From positions 114,233-178,232 of the forward strand of contig JAURHM010000001.1 in assembly GCA_030833315.1 (NCBI GenBank): a DNA stretch of 64,000 nt. Reading direction: 5' to 3'. This document shows positions 28,142 to 37,675 of this stretch, piece by piece. Under the pieces are notes generated by a model. It was not told the DNA's origin and searched no databases. It saw only the letters and a program-made list of their open reading frames with translations. Origin of the DNA: Burkholderiales bacterium. GTDB lineage: Bacteria > Pseudomonadota > Gammaproteobacteria > Burkholderiales > SG8-41. The stretch's first letter is position 1; every line of letters starts with the position of its first letter. The translations under genes and the position numbers were made by a program.

Positions 28142-28918
28142 ATGACCGGACTGGAGAGCCTGTCACTCTGGGTGATTGCGTACGTCGCGATCGTCATCGC
28201 CGTAGCCGGCTGGATTCAGGGTGCACTCGGCCTGGGTTTCCCGATGATCGCCACGCCGCTGATCGCCGCGGCAACCAATATGCAGTTCGCCGTGGTCATG
28301 GTAGTGATCCCCTGCATTGCCACGGTCATCGTCAGCATCCTGCGCAGCCCCGGATCGGCCGGCGTGGTGAAGCGATTCTGGTGGATATCCATCGTGGCAC
28401 TACTTGGCGCCGCCGTCGGTGCGCGGCTGTTCGTCATGTTTCCGGGATTCCCTTACGCGCTGCTGCTGGCCGGCGTGATCCTGTTCTATCTCAACCTCGA
28501 CCGTCTCGGACTGTCAGAGTGGCCGATCATGAAGCGCAACGAGAAAAAGTTTGGACTGCTGTTCGGATTTCTCGGCGGGCTCAGTGAAACCACCGCCAAT
28601 ATCGCGGCGCCACCGCTGATCATCTATTACCTCGGCATCGGCCTGCCGCCGCTGATGCTGGTGCCGGCAATGAATATTTCCTTCTTTGTCGGAAAATCCA
28701 CGCAGCTCGCAACGCTGATGGCCAGCGGCATCGCCACACCGATGCACTGGCTGGTCACGCTGCCGCTGGCAGTGATCGCCACCATCGCCAGCCTCTACGG
28801 CTCGCGCGTGCGTAGCCGCATCGACGGCGAGACTTACCGCGTCTGGATGAAACGCCTGCTGCTGACCATGGCGATGATTCTTCTGGGGCAAGTCGCCTGG
28901 CGCCAGCTGCTGGCGTAA
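28142..28918 (+). CDS. TauE/SafE-family sulfite exporter
   Basis: 258 residues with about eight hydrophobic membrane helices. The TauE/SafE family exports sulfite or organosulfur anions across the inner membrane. GWIQGALGLGFPMIATPLIA near the N-terminus and the repeat-like FLGGLSETTANIAAPPLIIYYL in the middle are typical of its internally duplicated fold. It starts 3 nt after the FAD/Fe-S oxidase stop, so the two are co-transcribed. With Xsc releasing sulfite across the divergent gap, sulfite export is the natural role. An intrinsic terminator follows at once. Confidence 0.88.
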   Translation: MTGLESLSLWVIAYVAIVIAVAGWIQGALGLGFPMIATPLIAAATNMQFAVVMVVIPCIATVIVSILRSPGSAGVVKRFWWISIVALLGAAVGARLFVMFPGFPYALLLAGVILFYLNLDRLGLSEWPIMKRNEKKFGLLFGFLGGLSETTANIAAPPLIIYYLGIGLPPLMLVPAMNISFFVGKSTQLATLMASGIATPMHWLVTLPLAVIATIASLYGSRVRSRIDGETYRVWMKRLLLTMAMILLGQVAWRQLLA

Positions 28919-28944
28919 AAAAGCCGGCGCGAGCCGGCTTTTTT
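28917..28944 (+). terminator. Bidirectional intrinsic terminator between tauE-type gene and grxD
   Basis: AAAAAAGCCGGC pairs with GCCGGCTTTTTT around the loop GCGA, a perfect 12-bp stem. It begins inside the exporter's stop codon and serves both the plus-strand exporter and the minus-strand grxD, whose stop is 17 nt beyond. The stem core matches the terminator at 23071. Confidence 0.92.
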
Positions 28945-28960
28945 ATCCAATCTGAAACGT

Positions 28961-29269
28961 TCAGCCCTGCAGCATCTTCTTCAGTTCACCGCTCTGATAC
29001 ATCTCGGTCATGATGTCGGAGCCCCCGACGAATTCACCGTTGATATAGAGCTGGGGAATGGTCGGCCAGCTGGCGTATTCCTTGATGCCCTGACGGATTT
29101 CCGGGTTCTCCAGCACGTTGACGGTAAACAGCTGATTGACGCCGCATTCGCGCAGGATGTTCACCGCGTTCGCTGAAAAACCGCACTGCGGAAAATCAGG
29201 GGAACCCTTCATGTACAAGACGACCTTGTTGCTGGTCACTTGTTTCTTGATTTCATCTAAAGCGGACAT
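28961..29269 (-). CDS. grxD: Monothiol glutaredoxin Grx4
   Basis: 102 residues from the ATG at 29269, chosen for GGAG 6 nt upstream over a start four codons earlier. A monothiol CGFS glutaredoxin (active Cys29 in PDFPQCGFS) that binds a 2Fe-2S cluster with glutathione and passes it on. SWPTIPQLYINGEFVGGSDI holds the cis-proline and glutathione-binding loop. It closes the hemA-prfA-prmC-grxD neighbourhood. Confidence 0.95.
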   Translation of the reverse strand: MSALDEIKKQVTSNKVVLYMKGSPDFPQCGFSANAVNILRECGVNQLFTVNVLENPEIRQGIKEYASWPTIPQLYINGEFVGGSDIMTEMYQSGELKKMLQG

Positions 29270-29363
29270 GGATGACTCCAAAATTATGCCTAAGCAAATA
29301 CTTGATTAAAATTATCAGGTATAAGTTTACCGATGCATGCCGAAACGGTCAAGCCGGCACCCT

Positions 29364-29987
29364 TCAATCCTTCGCTCTCAACGCCGCCAACACGGCCTGC
29401 GGCATCAGACTCGCACCGAACACTTCGAGCGCGGCGGATTCCATCAGCTCCGCTTCCCAGCTGAACCAGCGACCGACACTGTCCGGCTGCTGATGCGTGG
29501 TATCGCACAGCGCCGGATCCGTCACCACCAGTAATTTGCGGCAGACATCGGGACGGAATTCATACACCGTACACGAACCGTCCGCCCCCAGAAACACGCA
29601 GGCTCTGTCGGCCAGCCCTTGCTGACGCCAGTTTTCCACAGTGAATACGCTCTGGCGCTCAAGACGCGCACGGTCCAGTTCACGTCCGGCCTTATGCACG
29701 GCTTCAATCAACAATGCCGCTTCATGCGGCCAGATCGCGACCGACTCATGACAACAGTGACTGCAGCCCTTGCCGCAGCGGATGCCGGCGCTGGCGGGAT
29801 CTTTTAACTGATCCTGCCGGATGACCGCATCCATCGCGGCATGGGTTTCATGGGCGACGGCAATAGCGTTCTGTCCGGCCGTCGCGCGAAACCGTGCGAG
29901 GTTCCGGTCATAGATCGCGCGCAGATACGCTTCTTTTTTGTCGTGGCGCGCCTTGCGGTTCGCGACCATGCGCTCGTCATCGGTCAT
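29364..29987 (-). CDS. YkgJ-type cysteine-cluster protein
   Basis: 207 residues. The cluster C71xxxC75xxC78C79 (CGKGCSHCC) is followed by CVFLGADGSCTVYEFRPDVCR, giving the CxxxCxxCC...C...C pattern of the YkgJ zinc- or iron-chelating family. Its function is unknown; a metal or Fe-S-binding role is usually assumed. The start overlaps the prmC stop by 4 nt (ATGA), so it is translated with prmC, inserted between prmC and grxD. N-terminal residues 1-35 are highly charged and helical. Confidence 0.8.
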   Translation of the reverse strand: MTDDERMVANRKARHDKKEAYLRAIYDRNLARFRATAGQNAIAVAHETHAAMDAVIRQDQLKDPASAGIRCGKGCSHCCHESVAIWPHEAALLIEAVHKAGRELDRARLERQSVFTVENWRQQGLADRACVFLGADGSCTVYEFRPDVCRKLLVVTDPALCDTTHQQPDSVGRWFSWEAELMESAALEVFGASLMPQAVLAALRAKD

Positions 29988-30814
29988 GCGCTGGAACCCG
30001 GGGTCCAGCGCCCGCCGCTGACACGGCGGATGCCGGCCAGATCACGTGCTGAAAACACCTCGACAAATCCGGTCTGCTGCAACAACGCGGTACAGGTATC
30101 CGCCTGATCATGACCATGCTCGCACAACAGCCAGCCACCCGAAGCAAGATGCGACGGCGCTTCGGCAACGATACGCCGGATGTCGGCCAGGCCGTCCGCG
30201 CCGGCGGCCAGCGCCGCCTGCGGCTCGAAACGCAGATCGCCCTGCTGCAGATGCGCGTCACCTGCCGCGATATACGGCGGATTGGCAACAATCAGGTCGT
30301 ACTGTGCATCCGCCAGCGCGGCATACCAGTCACTGTGCAACAAGGTGGTATTGGCTGCAGCATAACGATAGGCATTTCCGCGGGCGACGTCGAGCGCTTC
30401 TGCCGAGGCATCCACCAATGTCACCCGGCACTGCGGTCTTTCGGCAGCAATGGTCACACCGATGCAGCCGCTGCCCGTACCGAGATCCAGTACCCGCCCG
30501 CCGTTCACCGGCAAGCGCTGCAGGGAGAGTTCGATCAGCAGTTCGGTATCCGGCCGCGGAATCAGCACTGCAGGCGTCACCGTAAATTCGCGTCCGTAGA
30601 ATTCGCGGCTGCCGGTGAGATAGGCGACCGGTTCGCCGGCGGCGCGACGCGCAATCAATCGTCCGAAGTCCGCGGACTGCTCTGCAGTCAGTTCGTCATC
30701 GCCGTGGGCAATCAGGAAGGCTTCTTCACAACTCAGCACATGGCGCAGCAGCACGCGCGCTTCCAGCCGGCCGATGACCTGCTGTGCTTCCGCCAGTGCC
30801 GCTGTAATGGTCAC
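29984..30814 (-). CDS. prmC: Peptide chain release factor N5-glutamine methyltransferase
   Basis: 276 residues. It methylates the glutamine of the GGQ motif in RF1 and RF2. Motif I DLGTGSGCIG is at 110-119 and the glutamine-methylating NPPY at 178-181; IPRPDTELLIE is also diagnostic. It lies 35 nt after prfA, its substrate's gene. Confidence 0.95.
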   Translation of the reverse strand: MTITAALAEAQQVIGRLEARVLLRHVLSCEEAFLIAHGDDELTAEQSADFGRLIARRAAGEPVAYLTGSREFYGREFTVTPAVLIPRPDTELLIELSLQRLPVNGGRVLDLGTGSGCIGVTIAAERPQCRVTLVDASAEALDVARGNAYRYAAANTTLLHSDWYAALADAQYDLIVANPPYIAAGDAHLQQGDLRFEPQAALAAGADGLADIRRIVAEAPSHLASGGWLLCEHGHDQADTCTALLQQTGFVEVFSARDLAGIRRVSGGRWTPGSSA

Positions 30815-30849
30815 CGCAAAGCCTTTAAAATATCAATAAAAACAAAAAC

Positions 30850-31929
30850 TTAGTCAGTTGCCAGGTCGGCCAGCAATTCGGCCTGGTGCTCGGCGGCGAG
30901 AGCGTCGACCAGATCATCGAGATCGCCGTCAACCAGCTGCGCGATTTTGTACAGCGTCAGGTTGATGCGATGGTCGGTGACACGCCCCTGCGGAAAGTTA
31001 TAGGTGCGGATGCGTTCGGAACGGTCGCCGCTGCCGATCAGGGATTTGCGCGTCGCCGCTTCCTTTGATTGCTGCTCGCGCGTCTGTTTGTCCTTCAGGC
31101 GTGCCGCCAGCACCGCCAGCGCGCGCGCCTTGTTCTTGTGCTGGGAACGGTCGTCCTGGCATTCCACGACAAGGCCGGACGGCAGGTGCGTGATGCGGAT
31201 CGCCGAATCGGTCTTGTTGACGTGCTGGCCACCGGCGCCGGACGCGCGGAAAGTATCGATACGCAAATCCGACGGATTGATCACGATCTCGCCGACTTCA
31301 TCCGCTTCCGGCATTACCGCCACCGTGCACGCAGAGGTATGGATGCGCCCCTGCGTTTCTGTCACCGGCACGCGCTGCACGCGATGGCCACCGGATTCGA
31401 ATTTGAGTTTGGAGTAGGCGCCATTGCCGATGATGCGCGCAATGATCTCGCGGTATCCGCCGAGGTCGGACGGACTCTCCGAAATGATCTCGACCTGCCA
31501 GCGCTTGCGTTCAGCGTAACGCGCATACATGCGGAAGAGTTCCGCGGCAAACAGCGCGGACTCATCGCCGCCGGTGCCGGCGCGCACTTCAAGAAAGATA
31601 TTGCGTTCGTCGTTGGGGTCGCGCGGCAGCAGCAGTTTCTGCAGCTCCGCCTCGAAGCCTTCGATGCGCGCCTTGGTCTCCGTCACTTCTGCCTCAGCAA
31701 ATTCACGCATCGCCGGATCGGCTGCCATCTCCTGTGCGGTCTTCAGATCGCCGAGGCAGCCCTGATACTGGCGATACAGCGCCACCACCGGCTCCAGTTC
31801 GCTGTGCTCACGCGTCAGCTTGCGGTAGTTGTCCATGTCCACCGTGATGTTCTCGGTGGTCAGCAGGCGGCCGACCTCATCGAGGCGCATTGAAAGCTGG
31901 TCAAGTTTGGCGGCTATGCTGGGTTTCAT
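30850..31929 (-). CDS. prfA: Peptide chain release factor 1
   Basis: 359 residues, the standard length. It recognises UAA and UAG and triggers peptide release on the ribosome. The GGQ loop ([16 protein letters not shown]) is near residue 230; [21 protein letters not shown] and the Lys/Arg-rich C-terminal part [20 protein letters not shown] are typical. Because RF1 reads UAG, an intact prfA makes routine suppression of the amber codon in the OlsB-like gene less likely. It lies between hemA and prmC. Confidence 0.97.
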   Translation of the reverse strand: MKPSIAAKLDQLSMRLDEVGRLLTTENITVDMDNYRKLTREHSELEPVVALYRQYQGCLGDLKTAQEMAADPAMREFAEAEVTETKARIEGFEAELQKLLLPRDPNDERNIFLEVRAGTGGDESALFAAELFRMYARYAERKRWQVEIISESPSDLGGYREIIARIIGNGAYSKLKFESGGHRVQRVPVTETQGRIHTSACTVAVMPEADEVGEIVINPSDLRIDTFRASGAGGQHVNKTDSAIRITHLPSGLVVECQDDRSQHKNKARALAVLAARLKDKQTREQQSKEAATRKSLIGSGDRSERIRTYNFPQGRVTDHRINLTLYKIAQLVDGDLDDLVDALAAEHQAELLADLATD

Positions 31930-31988
31930 CGGGAATCATCAAAAGAAAAATGGGCCGTGCACGCCGCAACGGCGGACGGCGGCGGCCG

Positions 31989-33242
31989 CTACTCGGGCCG
32001 CTGGATCTGGTACAGACGGGAGATCAGCGCCGACAGTTCGTCACGCTCGTCTTCCGCCGCGTGGTTCAGCGCATGCGAGGGCGGATGCATGAACTTGTTG
32101 GTCAGCGCCCGCGACAGCTCATCGATGACCTGCTGCGGATCAGCCCCTTTGGCCAGGCTGCGCTGTGCGCGCTCCAGTTCATGGCGTCGCGCACGCTCGG
32201 CGGTGTCGCGCAAAGCACGGATCGTCGGCACCAATTCACGATTGTCCAGCCAATGCAGGAAATCCGACACCTGGTTTTCGATGATCACTTCAGCCTGCGC
32301 CACGGCGTTCTGGCGTTGGTCCATACCTTCGCGGGCAATCTGCCCGAGATCATCGACGGTGTAGAGAAAGGCATCATCCAATGCAGTCACTTCGGTTTCG
32401 ATGTCTCGCGGCACCGCCAGATCGAACATCAGCATCGGCCGGTGCTTGCGCACTTTCAACGCGCTTTCCATCAGGCCCTTGCCGATGATCGGCAGCGGGC
32501 TCGCGGTGCAGCTGACGACGATGTCATACAGCGGCAGCTGGGCACCGATGTCGTTCAACGGAATCACATGTCCGAAAAAACGGTCGGCCAGCTGCTGTGC
32601 ACGCGCCTGTGTGCGGTTGGCGAAAGTCATCTTGCGCGGATGATGGGCTGCGAAATGCGTCGCTGCGAGCTCAATCATCTCGCCGGCGCCGACGAACAAC
32701 ATGCTCTGCTCGCCGATACTCGGGTAAATGCGTTCGGCCAACCGCACGGCCGCCGCAGCCATCGACACCGTGCTTGCGCCGATATCGGTCTCGCTGCGTA
32801 CGGTTTTGGCGACCGAGAAGGTGCGCTGGAACAGCTTGTTGAGCATCCAGCCCAGTGTGCCGGCCTCTTCGGCCGAGCGCACCGCGCCCTTGAACTGGCC
32901 GAGAATCTGCGGCTCGCCAAGCACCATTGAATCAAGACCGCTGGCGACACGGAAGGCATGTTTCACCGCACGCGCCTGCGGTAGTTCGTACAGATAGGGC
33001 TGGATCTGCGACGGCTTCATGCGGTGGTAATCCGCCAGCCAGTCGATGGCGGTCCGCGGCTCCGCGGTCGTGCAGTACACCTCGGTGCGGTTGCAGGTCG
33101 AGATGATCGCCGCTTCGCTGACCGGACGGCGGTCCACCAGATCACGCAGCGCCTGGGCCACCTGTTCGGCATGGAAAACCACCCGCTCACGCACATCGAG
33201 CGGCGCGGTCTGGTGGTTCAATCCGAAGGCAAATAGCGGCAT
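31989..33242 (-). CDS. hemA: Glutamyl-tRNA reductase
   Basis: 417 residues. It reduces glutamyl-tRNA(Glu) to glutamate-1-semialdehyde, the first committed step of C5-pathway tetrapyrrole synthesis. The catalytic Cys50 lies in [23 protein letters not shown] opens the protein, [16 protein letters not shown] and the NADPH loop [12 protein letters not shown] follow, and a C-terminal dimerisation helix ends the chain. It heads hemA-prfA-prmC. Confidence 0.97.
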   Translation of the reverse strand: MPLFAFGLNHQTAPLDVRERVVFHAEQVAQALRDLVDRRPVSEAAIISTCNRTEVYCTTAEPRTAIDWLADYHRMKPSQIQPYLYELPQARAVKHAFRVASGLDSMVLGEPQILGQFKGAVRSAEEAGTLGWMLNKLFQRTFSVAKTVRSETDIGASTVSMAAAAVRLAERIYPSIGEQSMLFVGAGEMIELAATHFAAHHPRKMTFANRTQARAQQLADRFFGHVIPLNDIGAQLPLYDIVVSCTASPLPIIGKGLMESALKVRKHRPMLMFDLAVPRDIETEVTALDDAFLYTVDDLGQIAREGMDQRQNAVAQAEVIIENQVSDFLHWLDNRELVPTIRALRDTAERARRHELERAQRSLAKGADPQQVIDELSRALTNKFMHPPSHALNHAAEDERDELSALISRLYQIQRPE

Positions 33243-33329
33243 GGGCGCAAACCGAAAAAGGCCTTGTATTTTAACCGCTTACAGACACTTTACGCCACCG
33301 GAAACGCACATCCCGCCGGCCACAAAAAA

Positions 33330-33500
33330 TCAGCCCGAAATCGCAATCATGTCGAAATCCGCCTTGGTCGCCCCGCAGTAGGGACATGTCCAGTCCGCCG
33401 GCACGTCTTCCCAGCGAGTGCCGGGCGGGATCCCTTCTTCCGGCAGGCCCGCCGCCTCGTCATAAATGAAGTTGCACAAGATGCACTGCCACTTCTTCAT
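33330..33500 (-). CDS. Rubredoxin
   Basis: 56 residues. A single-iron electron carrier; the four ligands are Cys6/Cys9 (CILC) and Cys39/Cys42 (CPYCG), with [17 protein letters not shown] between, the classic rubredoxin pattern. The ATG at 33500 is the natural start; the frame reads eight codons further upstream but that would only add a tail. It sits between hemA and the hydroxyacid dehydrogenase gene, about 20 nt after the latter. Its partner enzyme is not evident. Confidence 0.93.
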   Translation of the reverse strand: MKKWQCILCNFIYDEAAGLPEEGIPPGTRWEDVPADWTCPYCGATKADFDMIAISG

Positions 33501-33520
33501 GGCTGTTGAGCCCTGTTCAC

Positions 33521-34513
33521 TCAACTTTGTTCATTTTCCATGCGCTGGCCTGCCGCATAGCGCTTGATGTTGTCGATGAAGATTTTTGCGGCGCGGATAT
33601 CGTTGCCGGAGGACGCCGAGGCGTTGTGCGGCGAGACGATGACGTTGGGAATGTCCCAAAGCGGCGAATCGGCCGGCAGCGGTTCTTTCTCGAATACATC
33701 AAGGTAAGCGCCGGCAATCTGTTTCGATTGCAGAGCGGCAATCAGTGCTTTTTCGTCGGCGCAGCCGCCACGCGCAACGTTGACCAGACAAGAATGCTTG
33801 GGCATCAACGCCAGGGTTTTGGCATTGACCAGCTGATGCGTCTCCTTGGTGTACGGGCAGGCCAGAACCAGCCAGTCGCACTTCGGCAACAGCACCGGCA
33901 GCTTGTCGAGCGTGTGCATTTCATCAACCGGATCACCGTCGCGCTTCGGGCTGCGGCGCAGGCCGATGACCTTCATCTCCAGCGCCTGGCACAGCTTCGC
34001 CACGGTCGCACCGATGGTGCCGAGGCCGACAACGATCACCGTCTGGCCGCGCAAATCGCGCGGCACCGCATCGCCGCGTGCCGGGTCCCATTTGCGTTCG
34101 CGCTGCGCGGCGATCCAGCGCGGAACATTGCGCGCCAGCATCAACAGGCCGCAGAACGCCGTATGGCCAACCGGTTCGCCGTTGGAACCGGCGGAAGTGG
34201 TCAGCCGCACCTTGCGCTCATGCAGTGCCGGCAGGAAGGGGTGCTGGTCGATGCCGGTGCTGACGAAGTTCGCCCACTTCAGATTGGTCGCCGCCTTGAC
34301 GGTATCTCCGTAACCTTCATACAGGCTCGAAAACCGGATATCGCGCGTCAGGTACGCCACTTCGATTTTCGCGATCACGTCCGCGGGCAGGCGCTGCGCG
34401 GGGTCGTCGGGCAGGTGAATGATTTCGGGCGTCACGCCGGCAGCCTTCACCGCCGCCTGCAACTCGGCGCCGAACTGCGCCACAAACCCTTTGGATACCA
34501 GAATGCCCTTCAT
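33521..34513 (-). CDS. D-2-hydroxyacid dehydrogenase family protein
   Basis: 330 residues. An NAD(P)-dependent oxidoreductase interconverting 2-keto and D-2-hydroxy acids. The Rossmann loop is [14 protein letters not shown] (near 172), the catalytic arginine lies in [15 protein letters not shown], and the catalytic His in [10 protein letters not shown]. The fold is the usual split two-domain arrangement. It lies 30 nt downstream of the methylisocitrate-lyase-like gene on the same strand, so the two probably share a pathway acting on branched or C4-C7 hydroxy acids. Substrate unknown. Confidence 0.87.
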   Translation of the reverse strand: MKGILVSKGFVAQFGAELQAAVKAAGVTPEIIHLPDDPAQRLPADVIAKIEVAYLTRDIRFSSLYEGYGDTVKAATNLKWANFVSTGIDQHPFLPALHERKVRLTTSAGSNGEPVGHTAFCGLLMLARNVPRWIAAQRERKWDPARGDAVPRDLRGQTVIVVGLGTIGATVAKLCQALEMKVIGLRRSPKRDGDPVDEMHTLDKLPVLLPKCDWLVLACPYTKETHQLVNAKTLALMPKHSCLVNVARGGCADEKALIAALQSKQIAGAYLDVFEKEPLPADSPLWDIPNVIVSPHNASASSGNDIRAAKIFIDNIKRYAAGQRMENEQS

Positions 34514-34543
34514 CGCCCCGCCCTCCCCATTGCAGATGGTTGA

Positions 34544-35449
34544 TCAGCTCTTGTCGCGCTTGAACAGCGCGTCGAGCTTTTGTTCGTAATCGTGATAATC
34601 GAGGTAGTCGTACAGGTCATCACGCGACTGCATCAGATCGACCACGTTTTTCTGGTGACCGTCCTTGCGGATGTGCTGGTAAACCTTCAGCGCTGCAGCA
34701 TTGGCGGCGCGCCATGCTGACAGCGGATACAGCGCCAAGCCGACATTCGCGCTGGCCAGTTCCTCAATCGTGAACAGCGGCGTCTTGCCGAACTCAGTGA
34801 TGTTCGCAAGGATCGGCACCTTCACCGCATCGGCGAATTTTTTGTACATCGGCAGATCGGTGATCGCTTCCGGGAAAATCATGTCGGCGCCGGCTTCGAC
34901 GCAGGCCACGGCGCGTTCAATCGCGGCGTCCAGCCCTTCGATCGCCAGCGAATCGGTGCGGGCGATGATGACAAAGTTGGAATCGGTCTTGGCATCGGCA
35001 GAAGCCTTGATGCGGTCAACCATCTCATCCTTGCTGACGATTTCCTTGTTGGGACGGTGGCCGCAGCGTTTCTGCATGACCTGGTCTTCGATGTGCATCG
35101 CCGCGGCCCCGAACTTGATCAGCGATTTGACGGTGCGGGCGATATTGAAAGCGCCACCGAAACCGGTGTCGACGTCGACCAGCAGCGGCAGATCGCAGAC
35201 ATCGGTGATGCGGCGAACGTCGGTCAGCACATCGTCCAGCGTGGAGATCGCCAGATCCGGCACGCCCAGCGAGCCCGCGGCGACACCGCCGCCGGACAGG
35301 TAGATGGCCTTGAAGCCGCTGCGCTTGGCAAGCCGCGCGTGATAGGCATTGATCGCACCGACGATCTGCAGCGGTTTTTCAGCGGCAAGGGCGGCACGGA
35401 AACGGGCGCCGGCCGAATCGGGGACGCTGGTTTTGGAACGATCGGTCAT
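34544..35449 (-). CDS. Isocitrate lyase/PEP mutase superfamily, methylisocitrate-lyase-like
   Basis: 301 residues from the ATG at 35449 (GGAG 8 nt upstream). A TIM-barrel lyase with the active-site loop K127-R128-C129-G130-H131 and metal-binding DVDTGFGG (92-99). The loop and [17 protein letters not shown] match 2-methylisocitrate lyase PrpB, which yields pyruvate and succinate. However, no prpC or prpD operon accompanies it; dimethylmalate lyase or oxaloacetate decarboxylase are alternatives within the family. It is divergent from the IclR gene. Confidence 0.8.
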   Translation of the reverse strand: MTDRSKTSVPDSAGARFRAALAAEKPLQIVGAINAYHARLAKRSGFKAIYLSGGGVAAGSLGVPDLAISTLDDVLTDVRRITDVCDLPLLVDVDTGFGGAFNIARTVKSLIKFGAAAMHIEDQVMQKRCGHRPNKEIVSKDEMVDRIKASADAKTDSNFVIIARTDSLAIEGLDAAIERAVACVEAGADMIFPEAITDLPMYKKFADAVKVPILANITEFGKTPLFTIEELASANVGLALYPLSAWRAANAAALKVYQHIRKDGHQKNVVDLMQSRDDLYDYLDYHDYEQKLDALFKRDKS

Positions 35450-35769
35450 GAACAAAGCTCCTGTAGAAATAAAGATGGCAGCCTGCGCTGCCGGAATGGA
35501 ATTTTGGGTATGCGGTGAATCGGTAAAGTAAAAAGTAAGTGACGGTCAGACTGTCCGATCAAATTCCGGAATGGTGGCAGGGATTTTAGCGGCTTCCGCC
35601 CGGCCGGCCGGGCTAGGGGCGGGCCATCCGGCACCTGTCCGGTATCTGGACGAATTGATTTTAAAGGCCAAAAATATGCCCTTAAAAGATAACATAAGAT
35701 GGGCTATTCCGCTAGGACAGACACGGTGGCATAATCCCCGCTCCCAAGTCTCACGATTCGGACTAAGTT
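35450..35769. promoter_or_regulatory. Divergent control region between the lyase gene and the IclR gene
   Basis: 320 nt without a gene. It becomes AT-rich at about 35655-35705 (runs such as TTGATTTTAAAGG and CTTAAAAGATAACATAAG), where promoters for both directions are likely. CATAAT near 35730 could be a -10 element for the IclR gene. No clear palindromic IclR operator stood out. Confidence 0.5.
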
Positions 35770-36579
35770 ATGGCCATAGTAAAAAATTCCGTCGACGATT
35801 CACAAGGTCGCCTCACCGGCACCCAAAGTATTGAGCGCGCGCTGCTGCTGCTCCGCGAGATCGCCGCACACAACCGCGCCGGCTCGCGCCTGCTGGATCT
35901 GGCGACGCGCACCAACCTGCAACGGCCCACCGTGCATCGCATGCTGAAATGCCTGGCGCATGAGGGCATGGTGCAGCAAGATTCGGAAACCCATCGTTAT
36001 TTCCTCGGCCCCATGGCTTTCGAACTGGGCCTGACCGCAGCGCCGCGCTTCAACCTGCGCGAAATCTGTCATCCGGCGATGACGCGTATTGCCGAAGCCA
36101 CCGGCGACACGGTGTTCCTGACCCAGCGCAGCGGACTCGACGCCGTTTGCATCGACCGTCACGAAGGCACCTTCCCGATCAAAACCTTCACTCTGGAAGT
36201 CGGCATGCGCCGGCCGCTGGGCGTCGGCACCGGCAGCCTCGCCATTCTCGCCGCGCTTCCGGAAGATGAATTCAAAGGCATCATCACCAGCAACGAACCG
36301 CGCCTGCAGGAGCATGGCCTCAACGGCCCGACGCTGATGTCGCAGGCACGCAAGGCGCAAAAACTGGGTTATGCCGTTCGTGAAACGCCGACGCTGGCGG
36401 GCGTACGCTCGATCGGTCAGGCGCTGCGCAACCAGAGCGGCGTGCCTTTCGCGTCGCTGTCGATTTCGGCGATTTCCAGCCGCATGGCCGACCGTCGCGT
36501 GCAGGAACTGGCGACCATCCTGCGCAATGAAGCCCGCCTGATTGAGCGCCAGATCGCCAACGGCATGGAAATCCGCTGA
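35770..36579 (+). CDS. IclR-family transcriptional regulator
   Basis: 269 residues. The N-terminal winged helix-turn-helix is at about 20-80 (TQSIERALLLLREIAAH; LATRTNLQRPTVHRMLKCL), and a C-terminal ligand-binding IclR domain (FLTQRSGLDAVCIDRHEG; RRPLGVGTGSLAILAALP; GVPFASLSISA). IclR proteins commonly control aromatic-acid and dicarboxylate catabolism. It stands directly before the Bug/CaiB/CitE run on the same strand, which it probably controls, and may also control the divergent lyase-dehydrogenase pair. Confidence 0.88.
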   Translation: MAIVKNSVDDSQGRLTGTQSIERALLLLREIAAHNRAGSRLLDLATRTNLQRPTVHRMLKCLAHEGMVQQDSETHRYFLGPMAFELGLTAAPRFNLREICHPAMTRIAEATGDTVFLTQRSGLDAVCIDRHEGTFPIKTFTLEVGMRRPLGVGTGSLAILAALPEDEFKGIITSNEPRLQEHGLNGPTLMSQARKAQKLGYAVRETPTLAGVRSIGQALRNQSGVPFASLSISAISSRMADRRVQELATILRNEARLIERQIANGMEIR

Positions 36580-36636
36580 CGCTGCAGTCGTCCGGGTCTC
36601 CGGCGTTGCGGCCATAACAACAACGAGGAGAGATCA

Positions 36637-37602
36637 ATGAGAATCCTGCAGCGTACACTCGTCGCACTGCTGCTCGCCGTCTGTGCGGGCGGTGTTTCCG
36701 CCCAGGCCTGGCCTTCAAAACCGGTCCGCTTTGTTGTGCCCTATCCGCCCGGCGGCAGCAATGATGTGCTGACGCGGATCACCGCCCAGGCGATGGCCCC
36801 GGGCCTCGGTCAGCAGATCGTCATCGACAACCGGGGCGGTGCCGGCGGCATGATCGGCGCCGATCACGTTGCGAAGTCGGTTCCCGACGGCTACACCATT
36901 GTCAACGTTCAGGCTTCCTTCACTGCCAATGCCGCGTTACGCCAGAAAATGGCCTACGACCCGATGGGCGACTTCGCCTATATTGGTATGATGGCGCGCG
37001 GTCCGCTGCTCGCTGTCGTACACCCCTCGCTACCGGTGAAAAACATCCGTGAACTGATCGCGCTGGCCAAGGCCAAACCCGGCCAGATCAACTACGGCTC
37101 GACCGGCACCGGCGGCCACAATCACATGGCCACTGAACTGTTCAAGCGCATGGCAATTATCAATATCGTGCATGTGCCGTATAAAGGCGTTGCCCCTGCG
37201 TTGACCGATCTGATGGGCGGCCATACGCAATTGGTAATGACCAGCCTGCCTTCGGCGATGACCTCGGTACAGGCGGGCCGCCTCAAGGCGCTGGCGGTTG
37301 GCAGTGAAAAACGCTCCGGCTTCATGCCCGATCTGCCGACCATCGCCGAGTCCGGCGTTCCCGGTTACATGGCCGAATTCTGGTGGGGCCTCGCGGCACC
37401 GGCAAAAACGCCGAACGACATCATCAACAGGCTCGCAACGGAACTGACCAGAGCCCTGCAGTCTCCCGACCTGAAACAGAAGTTCGCCGGCGAAGGCTCC
37501 GAACCGAGCGTGATGTCGCGCGAACAGTTCACCAAATTCGTCAATAACGAGATCGTGCGCTGGCGCAAAGTCGCGCAGGACTCCAGCATCAAACCGGAAT
37601 AA
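36637..37602 (+). CDS. Bug-family (TctC) periplasmic solute-binding protein 1
   Basis: 321 residues. A Sec signal peptide (about 1-23, ending VSAQA) leads to a two-lobed binding protein with the family motifs PVRFVVPYPPGGSNDVLTR, NRGGAGGMIGADHVAKS, PDGYTI and the central INIVHVPYKGVAPAL. Bug proteins bind carboxylates and normally feed TctAB transporters, which are not encoded here. GAGGAGAG precedes the ATG. First gene after the IclR regulator. Confidence 0.9.
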   Translation: MRILQRTLVALLLAVCAGGVSAQAWPSKPVRFVVPYPPGGSNDVLTRITAQAMAPGLGQQIVIDNRGGAGGMIGADHVAKSVPDGYTIVNVQASFTANAALRQKMAYDPMGDFAYIGMMARGPLLAVVHPSLPVKNIRELIALAKAKPGQINYGSTGTGGHNHMATELFKRMAIINIVHVPYKGVAPALTDLMGGHTQLVMTSLPSAMTSVQAGRLKALAVGSEKRSGFMPDLPTIAESGVPGYMAEFWWGLAAPAKTPNDIINRLATELTRALQSPDLKQKFAGEGSEPSVMSREQFTKFVNNEIVRWRKVAQDSSIKPE

Positions 37603-37675
37603 CCGATCGATGCGGTGTGGTCGCAGGCCGGCCCCGCAGCATACTTGCAGCAACCCTTTCCGCCCAAGAGAGTCC

